Shown piece by piece: positions 10,463 through 22,410 of a stretch of DNA of 64,000 nt. The notes under the pieces are model-generated. The model worked only from the letters and a program-made list of their open reading frames with translations, made no database searches and was not told where the DNA came from. Location of the stretch: NCBI RefSeq assembly GCF_038502225.1, contig NW_027196489.1, forward strand, positions 25,335 through 89,334, read 5' to 3'. Made by a program: the position numbers and the translations under genes. Each line of letters begins with the position of its first letter. The first letter of the stretch is position 1. This DNA is from Cherax quadricarinatus (taxonomy: Eukaryota > Arthropoda > Malacostraca > Decapoda > Parastacidae).

Positions 10463-11611
10463 TTTTTTTTTTTTTTTTTTATATTTTTATTTAAAACAAC
10501 ACAATACATTAAATAGATAAAAGAACACATTATCAGTTCTTACTCAAAATTATAAATCCCATTGTCTAAATGAACACAGACGATTAACGTTGTGTTGTCA
10601 CAACTGTCCCTCATCCCATATACATTACATCCAATGTAACTATGTTAAGTAAGATTACACAAGATAACATAACAATATTCATCATTATTATTATAACCAA
10701 GGAAAACCCAAACCTACAATCTGCATTATTTTTTCCACTTTGTTATTTATATATTATTAATCCACATAACCTTCAAACCCTCCTTTACAATACTCATTAT
10801 TGCCAGTGCCGACACAGCTGACACTTCTACCCCCTCCCCCCCCGTATGTACAGTCCCCATTCTAAATATCATACATTAATTTCCCTAATGAATGGTCATT
10901 GAAAACAATTTCTACTAAAATAACCCAACCCAGCAGACTTCCAAACAAAAACAGTCAGGGTCATTATAAGACATGTAGGAACGAGTCCTGCAATCATATA
11001 TGTATACATATACGCATGCATATACACATACGTGTATGTGCACTTATTCATAAGAACAAACTAAATCATACATAGAAATAAATCGCTAAATGACTTGTCT
11101 GCAAATAAACTAAATATTACAATTTATGATAGAACTATACCAAAGACATTGGTTCCCCCAAACACCCTACTCATACACAAAGTTAATGTTACTGATTAAC
11201 ACTCAATATATAATAGGACCTTCCATACAAAATAAGGGGATATATAAACCCCATCAAATACTTATATATTTTCGTACATAGTGCATAATGTACATATTCA
11301 ATACAATAATAAAAAAAGAGGTGTATGACAAGGCTAAATCTATCTTCAGATTAAAAATATATAAGACATAACCTCACATTTTACATATAAATATAAACCT
11401 CCTATATAAAATGATTCTTATAACAATAAGGGAAAAAACCGAAAATCACATAACTTTTGACTCTGTGATTTTACAAAAATTCATAAGGTCTACATACTCC
11501 TACAATAAACTTTACCCACATCAACCACCGTGCAAACCAATCAACCATACCTCACCAGGCTTCCAATCACACCAAGAGGGCGCACCACTGAAGAGACCAA
11601 CCCCTTGCCTC
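10463..11611 (-). other. 3' UTR of LINE copy 3
   Basis: This is A/T-rich non-coding sequence between the ORF2 stop at 11612 and the poly(A) tail. A C-run (CCCCCTCCCCCCCCG near 10833) and short alternating ATACATATAC tracts near 11000-11040 are the only notable features. Confidence 0.7.
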
Positions 11612-14600
11612 TCACCCCATACTCAAACGGAGTAAACGTTCAACAGTAAGTCCACGATATCCCTCCGGAAAACTAATTACCCACCTTCCCCCATATAATT
11701 GTTTGTTCCTACATGCTGTCCTATAAAAACTCGCCGCCAACGCTTTTATCCTAATGTTCCCCTCCACCTCCCTCATCCCCCAAGAAACATACAAGTAATC
11801 AACTATTACATATCTGATAGCCCTTCCCACCTCTTTGGGTACCCCTTCCATATCTAACATTAAAGCCCTAAGGGGTGATATCTTTCCCCCCCCCAATAAA
11901 AAGAAAACCCTCTTCAACCACAATCTTACCACCTCCAATGCAGAACAAAAATATACTACATGAAAAGCCGTTTCAACTTCCCCACAAAAAGCGCATGACG
12001 CCTCTTTCACAAAACCCATTCGTCTTAGCACCTCTTTCGATGCTAACGTCCCCATAAGAAATCTATATACTAATTCCCTCGCTCTTGCCGGTATTCTTAA
12101 TTTACTAAATTCCACCTATATCACTCTCCAATCATATGTGGGATACACTGCCATCCCTTGCATTAATTCCTGACGACGACCCACACCCACTAACCGTTTT
12201 ACCTTGAGTTTTTTAACATTGCATACCTTTAACATAAACCGCAACATGTCTTCACACTCCACTAAGTCCCTGCCACCCCACCATTTGCGGATATCCCCCA
12301 TCACCTCCCCCACCCGAAGACCCCTTTCCCCCGCTGCCCGAATATACCTCTGCTTCACATATAGCGCCTTCACCCTAGACCCTAATGCAATCAATCCCAG
12401 TCCTCCCTGCCTTACCGCAGTCATTACTACATCTTTGCCCAACCACGCCCTCCCATAGCCCCACACATACCTTAAGACCCTTCTTTGCATTTCCATAATA
12501 TCCTGACTTCTTAATGGGTAAATTTCCGCCACTCCCCACACCTTACTATAAATCAGCGTATTTACCACCACAACCCTTTGATGCAAGGTTACATCCCCGG
12601 CCCTTAGTCCCCTCAGCCTACTCAAAGCTCTGTCCATTACCATTTCTGAATTAACCCTCCTGCTCTCCTGTGCATCTGCCAAAAACAAAATCCCACAAAT
12701 CTTTAGCCTATCTACAGTTATCCAACCAAACTCCTCCCCCAAGGTCCCTCCTACCCAAGCGCCTACCTCCAACAACCGTGATTTCTGCTTATTAACTCTC
12801 ATCCCAGTAGCATTCCCAAAAATCTCAATTACCCTTCCCACTTTTCTTAAATCTTCAATCTCATTAAGTAAAACAGTTGTATCATCTACATAACCAACAA
12901 TATTCCCACAATATCCTCCACTCTCCCCCAACCTTCCCATCCCACCATCAACCAGAACATAGAAAGGATTCTGCATACATGCAAAGAGTATTTGGGAGAG
13001 TGGACACCCCTGCCTTAAACCCCTTCCCATGCTTACTGAACTACCCAACCTCCCATTTACCTGTACTCTCATTGATGCATTCTCATACAAAGTCCTCACC
13101 CATCCAACCACCCTCCCTCCAAAACCCATTCTCACCATACTCTCAATCAAAAATTCCCTATCCACATAATCATAAGCTTTCTCCCAATCCAGACCTAGAA
13201 TACCTCCCTTATTACTACCCTCAAGGAAATCCCGAATACGACCATGACCTACCCGCATACTCCTCCCCGGGATACCAAACTGTCCCCCATATATCACCGA
13301 CCCCATGACCTTCTTCAGTCTATTACCCAAAATTTTCGCAAAAACCTTGTAATCAGCGCACATCAAAGATATTGCACGGTAAGCACTCAACTCTCTACCC
13401 CCCCCCCCTTCTTTGGCACCAAAACTATGACACCCGTACTTTGCGATATGCCCAACTTCCCACTAGTTAACATATGGTCCAATAGCCTAACAAAACACTG
13501 CCTAATACACCCCCAATGTGCTCTATAAAAATCATTTGGTATACCGTCTATCCCTGGTGTTTTCCCGGTACTCATCCCGAAAACTGCCTCTTCCACCTCA
13601 ACCTCACTTATACCAACCTCCAACCCCACTCTATCCTGCTCACTTAAAACGCTATGGAACCCCCCTTCAAAAATACCCTCCCAGGAACCCCCCTCCCTCC
13701 AACTCCATTTCTCTCTAAACCAACTATCAGCATAGAGACTCATACTTTCCGTATTGGATAGGACTCGACCCACTGGATACCCTCCCACCCCAGGGCTTGT
13801 CTCCAATTGTAGAATGGTGGTTACACTCTGTCGGTCCCGAAATTTACGTAAAACATACCCAGACGGTTTATCACCCCACAAAACATCCTCTAACCCCGCC
13901 CTAACCCTAATTGCATCAAACCTATCATTGTGTAATTCAGCTATTCTACTCCGCAGTCTGTCCATATCATCCCTCCTACCACCTCCCCCAACATAACAAT
14001 CTTGCAACTGTCCCTCCAGATAATTTTGCAACCCAAAACGCCACCTCGCCTCCTCTCGTCCCCTAGCCTTAAAAAAATTCGCTATTCCAGGTTTTGCCTG
14101 CATTTCCCACCAATCTAACAGATCTATCTCCCTGTTCCTAGCCTCCCAAAAAGGCAACCACCAATCACTGAAAAAAGGCCCCTCCCCCTCCTCCTTAAGA
14201 AGCCTTACATTTAATTTCCAGTACCCAGAATAAATACGCACCACTCCATCCCACATCAAATCTGCTATTACCGCTCTGTGATCAGAAAACCCCACATCGA
14301 AGGTTTGCACCCTCACAACATCTATACCCTGATTAATATAAATTCTGTCTAATCGCGCTTCATATCCCCTACGGACGAACGTATGCTCCACTAGGTAACC
14401 CCCCCTCCCCACCACATCAACAACCCCAATATCTCGCAATACATCCCTCAGCACACTCAGCACACAACCCGCCCCTCTCGGTTCGACATCACCACTCCTA
14501 ATCACACAATTCCAATCACCTCCTATTACTGTTATAGCAGGCAAACCTCTCAAGTGATACAGCAATACCTCTCTGACAAAATCTACTTTTACCCTGATAT

Positions 14601-14925
14601 TACTAGTTGCTGGCATGTAAACTCCCACGAAACTAACTCGACTCTCACCCCAGACGCCATCCACCCTCACGATCCTCCCACCCCCCCCCCTCTTCCCAAC
14701 CGATGACACGCAAGGGGCTGGTCTCCTTTACCGCAACTGCTACCCCACCTTTCAATTGCAAACCACTGGTTACATACATCCGATATCCTTTCACCCTCAA
14801 CACACTACCAGCCCTGTGATTATGCTCTTGCAAAAAGCATATGTCAACATCAAACCGCCTTAAAAACCACTCCAACCAAACTTTCTTGACCTCAGTCTTA
14901 AGTCCATTAACATTAAGCGTGACAC
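11612..14925 (-). pseudogene. ORF2 (endonuclease-reverse transcriptase) of LINE copy 3
   Basis: Four collinear frames cover the whole protein. The endonuclease start is VDICFLQEHNHRAG (about 14850-14810). The endonuclease body has GGDWNCVIRSGDVEPRG and FSDHRAVIADLMWDG, then the RT entry GKTPGIDGIPNDFY. The RT core has YRAISLMCADYKVFAKILGNR, QFGIPGRSMR, LDWEKAYDYVDREF, GRGLRQGCPLSQ and GYVDDTTVLL (about 12871-12900). The C-terminal domain has CAFCGEVETAFHVVYFC, a Cys/His motif common to this family. Frame breaks occur in homopolymers near 14700 (C run), 13390 (C run) and 12115. The family nicks target DNA with the endonuclease and copies its RNA in place. Only two or three lesions separate this copy from a complete frame. 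Confidence 0.85.
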
Positions 14926-14934
14926 ATCTGAAAA

Positions 14935-16110
14935 TTACAGAAGGGGCGGCTTTCCCCTATGCCTCTGGGATTTACCCACTGCACTTTTCATATTACGTGT
15001 TCCTTTGCCACTCGAGTTTTCCTGTGCAGTCACTTCCCCCCTCCCTTTCCCAATTTGCAACTCAGGCACACCTCTACCACTATGTGTCCTCGGCTCCACA
15101 ACCGCTGCCCATGACTTCTTCCCCGGCCTCTGCCCTGGGGTAATGACCTCATCTATCTCTGATGCCGCAGTTCGTTTCCTAGAACTCACACTTACACACA
15201 TATCACCCTCAGACAATTCCTCCTGGTGTACCTCCACGGCCACCACATGCTCCCGCCCAATCTTACTCAAGTCTTCCTCAACAATTTGTTGTCCCTCCAA
15301 AGTTCCAGCTTCACATGAACTAAGGACACCTTTTGCACAGGGTTCCTCCTCATCCAAAAAATCCTTGATCACATCTGCCAATAACCCATCCTGGGTTGAA
15401 GCTTCCTGGACGAAAGTCTCCTCAGATGTCACCTTCAACTCCCCCAACGCCCCTGGGAGAGTGACACATGTCTCCGCCGCCACCACCTCCCGGTCGACCT
15501 CTTCGCTCCAGAGGTCATTCCTCCGGCCTCCCGAGGCATCAGAGCCAGGCACCAAATTACACGACTGTTGAATCACAATTGGAGTGTCGAGAATTCGAGA
15601 AGCCCGCCTCCTAGGACACTGGGCTGCCATGTGCTCATAAGAGCTACATAGACGACATGTTTTCCTTTGCCCAGCATAGTACACATAAACCTGTGTTCTA
15701 CAACCGATCATCGTAACATAGGATGGTATAGGCCTTGTTAAGGTCATTTTAAGGGTGTAAGAACCTTCCGGCATTCCTTCATATGGACCATCCCTCCACA
15801 CCCCCATTGTTGCAGAATGCACTGTCCCATAACTTCGAAAAAACTCCTGCAGGCCATAAGCCGTAGCCTCGAAGGGTACATTCCGTACCTTCACCCATGT
15901 GAAGTACTTAGAGACGTCATGTAACACAACATCCATCGTTGAATTCACACTCATGCGTTGTTCCTGGTAATGCTCGACAATTCTTGTGTAGTAATCGACT
16001 CGTAGAAATTTCACAAAGATTCTTGTTAAACCATTAAGGGCGACGCCATACAATTCCTCGTTGGGAATACCATATGTATCCCTGATGATGTTAGGGAGAA
16101 GGACGTTCAT
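14935..16110 (-). CDS. ORF1 (nucleic-acid-binding protein) of LINE copy 3
   Basis: This is an open frame of 391 residues with no stop, ATG at 16110. The N-terminal half contains the conserved block FVKF, TWVKVRNVPFEATAYGLQ, DGPYEGMPEGSYTLKMTL and PIPSYV. It resembles the RRM-like region of Tx1-type ORF1 proteins. A zinc knuckle follows (CRLCSSYEHMAAQC), then an acidic, low-complexity tail ending in basic residues. It would coat LINE RNA. In related copies the homologous frame starts some 20 residues earlier, so this start may be downstream of the ancestral one. Confidence 0.8.
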   Translation of the reverse strand: MNVLLPNIIRDTYGIPNEELYGVALNGLTRIFVKFLRVDYYTRIVEHYQEQRMSVNSTMDVVLHDVSKYFTWVKVRNVPFEATAYGLQEFFRSYGTVHSATMGVWRDGPYEGMPEGSYTLKMTLTRPIPSYVTMIGCRTQVYVYYAGQRKTCRLCSSYEHMAAQCPRRRASRILDTPIVIQQSCNLVPGSDASGGRRNDLWSEEVDREVVAAETCVTLPGALGELKVTSEETFVQEASTQDGLLADVIKDFLDEEEPCAKGVLSSCEAGTLEGQQIVEEDLSKIGREHVVAVEVHQEELSEGDMCVSVSSRKRTAASEIDEVITPGQRPGKKSWAAVVEPRTHSGRGVPELQIGKGRGEVTAQENSSGKGTRNMKSAVGKSQRHRGKPPLL

Positions 16111-16290
16111 CGTATCTCCACTTAACCTACCACGAACCAGCTCTCCGTACTGTATGTTCCGCCATGTTGATATCCCAATGAGCAGCGCACGTCCTCACTA
16201 CTCAATGGTTGTTGCTGAACTAAGGTAGCTCGCCTGAAGACAGCAGAGGGGTGCCGAGACAACCGCACTCCACCGTGGTCAGGCAGCGAA

Positions 16291-16926
16291 TAAACTAAAA
16301 CACATACACCTCAACAGACATTACACTTGCAATATATATATTATGCCAATAGTCACGTTACAGACATTTGTAATAATTATGCTCTAAATCCAAAATATTA
16401 TTATGAAAATCAAAAATAAGCGCTAAGCCACAAGGGCTATACAACGCTAAAACCAAAAACAATCCTGTAGATCAGCCTATATGTAGTTCAATTTCACAAT
16501 GGATACTTATAAACAAATGATATTCCTCGCCTTAATGTATATTTGGTAATCATCTTATGACAAAAATGCTTCACTCTGTCACCCACCATATTCTCCTGTC
16601 CAAATATGCCCTCAAACACACGTGTATACATTTATAAATACATCTCTGTGTATTTCCGTACATATGCACACATATATACATATATATACACACTCACGCA
16701 CCTACATACTTATGTAAACATACGTTTCCATCACTGCCCCATCATAGCCAAGGAAAAACACCTTAATTCAAACAATGATGTCACACAAACAGCGTAATAC
16801 GCTTTTCCCCTCACGCACTCTTCCATATAGTACTCAATATCATTCGTACCTCACCTACATTCTTGCCCACTCACACCCACACGCCTCAGAATGGGAGGCT
16901 AGCCCGTTGCTTCCCATTGACCTACA
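16291..16926 (-). other. Proximal 3' UTR of LINE copy 2, with a SINE-tail fragment
   Basis: Non-coding, A/T-rich. At 16412-16443 the string AATAAGCGCTAAGCCACAAGG...ACAACGC matches the tail of the SINE at 16927 (TAAGCGCTAAATCCATGG...CAGCGC), so this is probably a SINE remnant. Two short open frames here are not supported. Confidence 0.55.
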
Positions 16927-17051
16927 TTTTTTTTTAATAATTTATGTTAAGCGCTAAATCCATGGGGATCATTCAGCGCATGACGTGGAGGCTTGATCCT
17001 CCGTCTGCTGAGCGCCAGACAGACGCGCTTCCTATTTGTACTCACCTAGTT
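16927..17051 (-). mobile_element. tRNA-derived SINE in LINE copy 2
   Basis: It is bounded by a perfect 13-bp duplication CCATTGACCTACA (16914-16926 and 17052-17064). On the minus strand it starts ACTAGGTGAGTACAAATAGG and continues GCGCGTCTGTCTGGCGCTCA. It then has GGAGGATCAAGCCTCC, a T-arm-like hairpin with a degenerate B box, and ends in an A run. Length is about 125 bp. The tRNA origin is inferred from the A/B-box-like layout. Confidence 0.75.
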
Positions 17052-17059
17052 CCATTGAC

Positions 17060-20000
17060 CTACAAAGTCCATAAATCACACAGCCGAAAATTCCTATAAC
17101 CCTCTATAAATTCAGTGTTCCATCTCCTACCATATACTTCCTGACTGCGGCACTTAGATCTATAAAATGTCTCCGCCAGCACCTTTATCCTTTCACCCGC
17201 TCTAACGTCTCTCATTGCCCATGATGTGAACACGTAATCAGTTACCAGATATGCCACTGTGTTTTTAACCTGCGCTCCCACTCCATCAATATCTAAACTT
17301 AACACTCGCAATACCTGCAACCCACACCCTCCCATAAATCGAATTACCCTTCCAAACCATTCCCTGACCCTGCCTATGCATTCACAAAAATATACAACAT
17401 GAAAAATGGTTTCTACTTCACCACACGCTCGACACTCCCCGCCTTCCCTGAGTTTTCGATTAAATAAGACGATCCCAGACGGCAGAATCCCGAGTAAAAA
17501 GCGTTACATCACCTCTTACATCACCTCTCGTACACCCGGACTAATGTGTAACTTCCGGAGACGTTCCCATATGTCGCGCCAGGCATACATCGGGTATGCT
17601 CCTTCCACAGGTGCCACATCCAACCCTCCCCCCACTCTCTCGATTATGCGCAGCTTGACTCGATCTGGATCCCTCGCCACCATCATAAATCTCAACATCG
17701 CCTCCCCTACTCGCAATTCATTCGCTGTCCACCATCGTTTTATGTCCGCATGCACTTTCTTGATCCCTCTCCCTCCTTATTCCCACACTCCCGCAGAAGA
17801 CTCCATTTCACGTAAATACTCATAATCCTTCATTCCAACGGTATGAGCCCCAGCCCTCCTTGGCCAATCGGCAAAGTAATTACCCCTCTGCTTAACCACT
17901 CACAGCCAGATCCCCAAATGAACCGATAAACCATGCACAACAATTTCGTGACCTCTCGGCGTATTAACGGATAGATGGCTACCACATGCCATAATTTACT
18001 ACATAATAGTACGTTTGTCGCAATGACTCTTTGGTGCACCGTTAGATTTGCAGACCTCAATCCACCTAATCTTTTTAACACACTGTCCACGGCCCTCACC
18101 GAGTTCACCTCACGTGCTACCAACGAATCACAAACATACACAATCCCACATATCTTAAGCTGATCCACCTCGCCCCACCTACCCCTCATGCCCCCATTCA
18201 TTTGATCCCAATTTCCCACTGCCATGAACTTAGTCTTCGTAGCATTAATTCTCATCCCTGTCGCCTCGCCGAACACGTCCACGATTAAGAGGAAATGGTA
18301 TGGTGTCTTTTTCCACGTCCACGATTCCTTCCACCTGCTGCAAGTCTACACCACCACCTACCAACACCGATGTATCATCCACGTAACCCACAATACCAGG
18401 CCACCCATCGCGCTCATAACCCCCCAAACCCCCCAAAACTCTAGCCTGCACTGCCCTATAAAAAGGATCTTGACAACACGCAAACAATAACTGTGAAAGG
18501 GGACAACCTTGCCTAAAACCCCGACCCATCTGAACTCGCACACCTAACTTACCGTTGACCTGCAAACGCAAAGTCGCCCCTTTGTATAAAGTCTGTGCCC
18601 AAGAGATGATTTCATTCCCAAAACCCTGCCAACGCATGAACTGCCACAAAGCACCTCTTTCTACACTATCGTATGCAGTAGCCCAATCCAAAGCTAAAAT
18701 CCCTCCCCCCCCAACCCGACACCTGTCGCCTTTCTATGAAACCACGAATCATCCCGTGGCCTTCTAACATGGACCTACTTGGTATCCCGTATTGTCCCCT
18801 ATCAATAACTTTCCCCATCACCTTTTTCAGTCTATTCCCCAGCATCCTCGCAAACAACTTGTAATCACCATACATAAGTGAAATGGCCCTATAATCCAAA
18901 ACTGTTGATCGATCCCATTTTGGCACCAAAACTACCACTGCAGTCCGTTGCAATTCTCCCATAACCCCATTAGTCTTTAAGATGCTAAACATCCGTACCA
19001 AAAAAGCTCTCATCACACCCCAGTTCGTTATGTAGGAATCACTCAGGAGCCCATCAATGCCAGGTGCTTTGCCTAAGCTCGCCCCAGCCATAGCTTGCCA
19101 TATTTTGCACTCCGAAATAGGCCCTTCCAAAGCTTCTCTGTCGTTCATACTAAGCCCACACTGCATGTTATTACCGATTTCTCGTAGTGCTATAATATTT
19201 ATCCCAATGCTTGCCACGTAGGTTTTAAACCACGCATCTATATAGCCGCTCATGCCCTCTGTCATCACCAACACCGGGCCCTCGTGGTAGCCGTCTCTCC
19301 CTTCGTGCACTGTTAACCCCATCATTTCCATAGCTGCTCTCCGTTGCCTCTGTCCCCTCAACACACATGCTGAAGGCCAATCCCCGTAGAGAACCTCCTC
19401 CAAACCTCTCACCACCCGAGCACCATCAAACCGATCATTATGCAAGCCCTTTATACGTTCCTTTAAATCCTCAATTTCCTCTACAGGGTATCGTGCACCG
19501 TCACCCACATAACAACCATGTAACTGTCCTTCCAAATACCCCTGAAGCCCGTACAACATTTGATTATTTTCCCGTCCTCGCCGAATATAAAAATCCCGGA
19601 TACGTTTCTTAGCCACCATATCCCACCACCAAACCAAATCACCGTCCCCAGGTGCCTCTGCCCACAAACCCTCCCACAAAGTCGCAAATGATAGTCTGCT
19701 CTCATCTCCTTTCAACAATTTAACATTCAATTTCCAATAACTACGACTCCTTCTAGGTAATCCCTCCCACCCTACGTCCACGAGAACCCCTCTATGATCT
19801 GAAAACACTACATCCTAGACATGCACGCTCTTAACTGCGACGGTACGCGGTACATACACTCTATCAAGTCGCGCCGCGTACCCACGACATACAAAAGTAT
19901 GTTCAACCTCACCCCCCCCACCATGTCCAACGATCCTGCCCCAGTTAATAAATCCCCCAACACCCCAGAAAAATGCCCACTTCCCCGAGGTTCAACATCC

Positions 20001-20440
20001 CTACGCCGGATCACGCAGTTCCAATCCCCTCCTATGAGCGCCACTTCAGGGAGTGACCGCAAATAGTAAATTAATACTTCCTTCACAAAGTTAGTTTTTA
20101 CAAGCCCATCATTCTCTGCCGGTCCGTACACGCACACGAGGGCAGCCTTCACCCTGCCCCAAAGGCCTTCCACCCTTATTACCCTCCCCTCCCCACCCTC
20201 GCAATGCCTCACAACAAACGGACTAGTCTCCCTGATCATGATGGCAACACCACCTTTCAACCGTATAGCATTCTCCACAAACACATCATACCCATCTATC
20301 CGCAACTCACTTCCTAATTTATGATTGTGTTCCTGTACGAACACAATGTCAACATTATTACGCACTAAGAATTCTTGGAACCATACACGCTTTCGCACAC
20401 TCCTCAATCCATTAATATTTATTGTCAGGCACTTAAATTT
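17060..20440 (-). pseudogene. ORF2 (endonuclease-reverse transcriptase) of LINE copy 2
   Basis: The protein is recognisable from end to end. The endonuclease has VDIVFVQEHNHKLG, LIGGDWNCVIRRRDVEPRG and FSDHRGVLVDVGW. The RT has LGKAPGIDGLLSDSY, YRAISLMYGDYKLFARMLGNR, QYGIPSRSM, GRGFRQGCPLSQ and GYVDDTSVLV (near 18395-18360). The C-terminal domain carries RDVRAGERIKVLAETFYRSKCR. Disruptions are a stop near 19810, a frameshift in a G run near 18690, a 40-bp duplication at 18274-18326, frame breaks near 17830 and 17755, and more before the Cys/His domain. It is non-functional. Confidence 0.82.
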
Positions 20441-20449
20441 GTCAGTGTG

Positions 20450-21633
20450 GTTTTTCCTTTCGATACTAAATGTTTCTCACCGATTCTTTTGTTCCCACCT
20501 TTTTCAACCCCCCTCCCTTTTGAAGCACTCTTGACCAGCCCCTGAGCTTTAGGTCCACTGGGCCCTCTCTGTGCCACATCCGCCCAGGTATTTTTTCCGG
20601 ATCACTGGGCTGGCGTCAGCACTTCCTCCGAGTCTGAAAGCGCTACAGAGCGCTTTCGCAAAACACTTTCCACCTGCATGTCTTCATCCGCTGAGCAGTC
20701 CTGGTGGATTTCCACCTCCACCGTTTGTTTCAACATGGCATCAGGGACACACACAACCAGCTGCTCTTCGTGTCCAGCGTCCACCTGCGCAGCAGGTCCC
20801 AGGTTTAGGGAAGGGTCCGTAGCAGGACTCATGCTTCTCTCTGTAAATAATTCATTCAGCACGGAGGCAATGGATTCCTCTACGTCGTTGTTATGCACAT
20901 CTTGCAGAGCCGGGTCTTCTACTGGTTTCGCTTCCAAAGAAGGCGACAGTTCCGGGAGTGTGGCGCACGCTGTTTCCGGAGACCTCTCAACCTCTTCACT
21001 CCATGACAATCCTGATAGTATCACCGGCACACCAGGCACATCTTGCCCCACAGCTTCCTCCTCAACATTCGTGCTTTGTTGTACAACCCTGGCACCTCGT
21101 CGTCGTTCACACTGTACCGCCATATGATCATATGCACCGCACAACCTGCAAGTGTGGCGTTGCCCTGCATATGACACCATTACCTGAGTTCTGAAGTCTT
21201 GCAAGATCACGTAAGAAGGTATTGGGTGCCGTAATGTCATCTTCACTGAAAACGTACCTTCTGGTATTCCTGCATATGGTCCGTCAGACAACCTCCCTGC
21301 TGTAGCCATGTGTATGGTGTCATAATTACCCAGTGCAGCTCTAATGTCAGACACATCAGCCTCAAAGGGCACATTTCTGACCTTTACCCATGTGTAATAG
21401 TGAGAGACGTCATGTAGCTTGACTGACACTGCGAGGTTAACCACTAGATTAACCTCCTGGAACTTGTCGACCACCTCCTCGTAAACACGAGCCGAGCAGA
21501 ACTTCACAAAGATCCGTGATACGCCATTCATTGCCACACCGCACAAGTCTTCGTTGGCAATACCATAGGTATCGCGTATTATCGCAGGCAACAGTAGCAC
21601 CGTTGATGGTCCAAGCACGGCCCCACGTGTCAA
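20450..21633 (-). pseudogene. ORF1 of LINE copy 2
   Basis: The main frame (21633-20602) covers LLPAIIRDTYGIANEDLCG, the block TWVKVRNVPFEADVSDI, GPYAGIPEGTFSVKMTL, the zinc knuckle CRLCGAYDHMAVQC (about 21150-21110) and an acidic tail with EVLTPAQ. The sister ORF1 proteins continue with a GKKSW motif, which here lies in another frame below 20600, so a frameshift removes the C-terminus. The start used here is not an ATG, so the true start is probably upstream near 21670. Confidence 0.75.
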
Positions 21634-21756
21634 TTCAATACACAGTATTTACGCGGCGCTGGGTCGCCATGTTGTGAAAAGGGAAACTGCCACCAGTCAA
21701 CTATAGGGGACAGCAGTAGCACACGTCCTCTCTATTCAAAAGCTGAGAGACGACTT

Positions 21757-22410
21757 GGGAATGGAATTGAGGGAATGTGAGATTGTACTACGGGCTTTGT
21801 TGATGGTAAGGGAACGGAAAAACATTCGCATAAGGGTTTTAAGTAGGTTACTGGGGGTACGTGCGCAGCTCCAGTAGGTTTGTTCCCCATGTACTCGTGG
21901 GAAAATATTTGGCTCAGATTTAGTAAGCTGAAATTACGGCATAGGATGCGTGAAGTCATGTTCCGTTTTTTACATGGTATATTGCTGTCAGGGGAAATAC
22001 TACGATCCAGAAGAGTCGTGGAAGGTGGCGGGTGTGCGTTTTGTGGAGAAGACACGGCTTTTCATGTTGTCTATTTTTGCGAAGGTTTAGAAGATGTCAG
22101 GGGTTGGTTAGGTAGGGTGGCACAGAGGGTAGGGGGGGGGAGAGGGGTGCAGGTCTTGCGCGCATTAAGTCTCGACATCGGTGGATTAGACCAGGAAGTT
22201 AGACGAGCTTTAGATTATATTATCGTGGATTACATTTATATTTCGTGGGTAATGAGGGGGAAAGAGGTAAGTGAAGTGAGAAGGCGTGTCCTTGCAATAA
22301 CGTTTTATCGTACAATGTGTAGGAATAGGGAATTGTATGGGATGAGGTGGGATAAGGGTTTTTCGGACGGTTATAAAAGGCTAACTATTGAAAGCCTTGT
22401 GAATTTGTGA
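21757..22410 (+). pseudogene. Tx1-like LINE copy 1, part 3: C-terminal domain of ORF2
   Basis: It begins with the second copy of GGGAATGGAATT and continues the frame broken at 9542 as GMELRECEIVLRAL. After a stop near 21875, a frame from 21880 reads YSWENIWLRFSKL, MFRFLHGILLSGE, the Cys/His motif CAFCGEDTAFHVVYFC, LRALSLDIGG, FYRTMCRNRELYG and a natural end at IESLVNL. This is the same C-terminal architecture as the other copies. Confidence 0.85.

Larger units (their letters stand above)
10463..16290 (-). mobile_element. Tx1-like LINE copy 3 (minus), near full length
   Basis: A poly(A) tail (T run 10463-10480) marks the 3' end. The 3' UTR is 10481-11611, ORF2 11612-14925 and ORF1 14935-16110. 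A 5' UTR extends past 16200, where GACGTGCGCTGC (minus) matches copy 5's leader. The 5' boundary is approximate, and I could not find a clear target duplication. This is one of the better preserved Tx1-like copies here: ORF1 is open and RT is open through YVDD. Confidence 0.75.
9543..21756 (-). mobile_element. Tx1-like LINE copy 2 (minus), full length, itself interrupted by copy 3 and a SINE
   Basis: The outer boundaries are set by a perfect 12-bp duplication (GGGAATGGAATT at 9531-9542 and 21757-21768), with a poly(A) tail appearing as poly-T at the left end. The 5' end is at 21756, followed by ORF1 (about 21633-20450), ORF2 (about 20440-17060), and a 3' UTR that runs 17059 to about 16291 and then 10462-9543. 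Copy 3 splits that UTR. The 3' termini of copies 2 and 3 are homologous over about 290 bp, which supports one LINE nested in another of the same family. Confidence 0.82.

Noticed and set aside
15005..15571. 188-residue plus-strand frame
   Set aside because: It is antisense to the well-supported ORF1 at 14935-16110.
10463..16290. Target-site duplication for LINE copy 3
   Set aside because: AAAACAC- and GACAT-containing strings near 10410-10440 and 16299-16325 are similar but not aligned well enough to claim a duplication.
16927..17051. Possible functional tRNA gene
   Set aside because: The T-arm-like hairpin sits in a SINE with poly(A) and a target duplication. The acceptor stem and anticodon arm do not form a proper tRNA.
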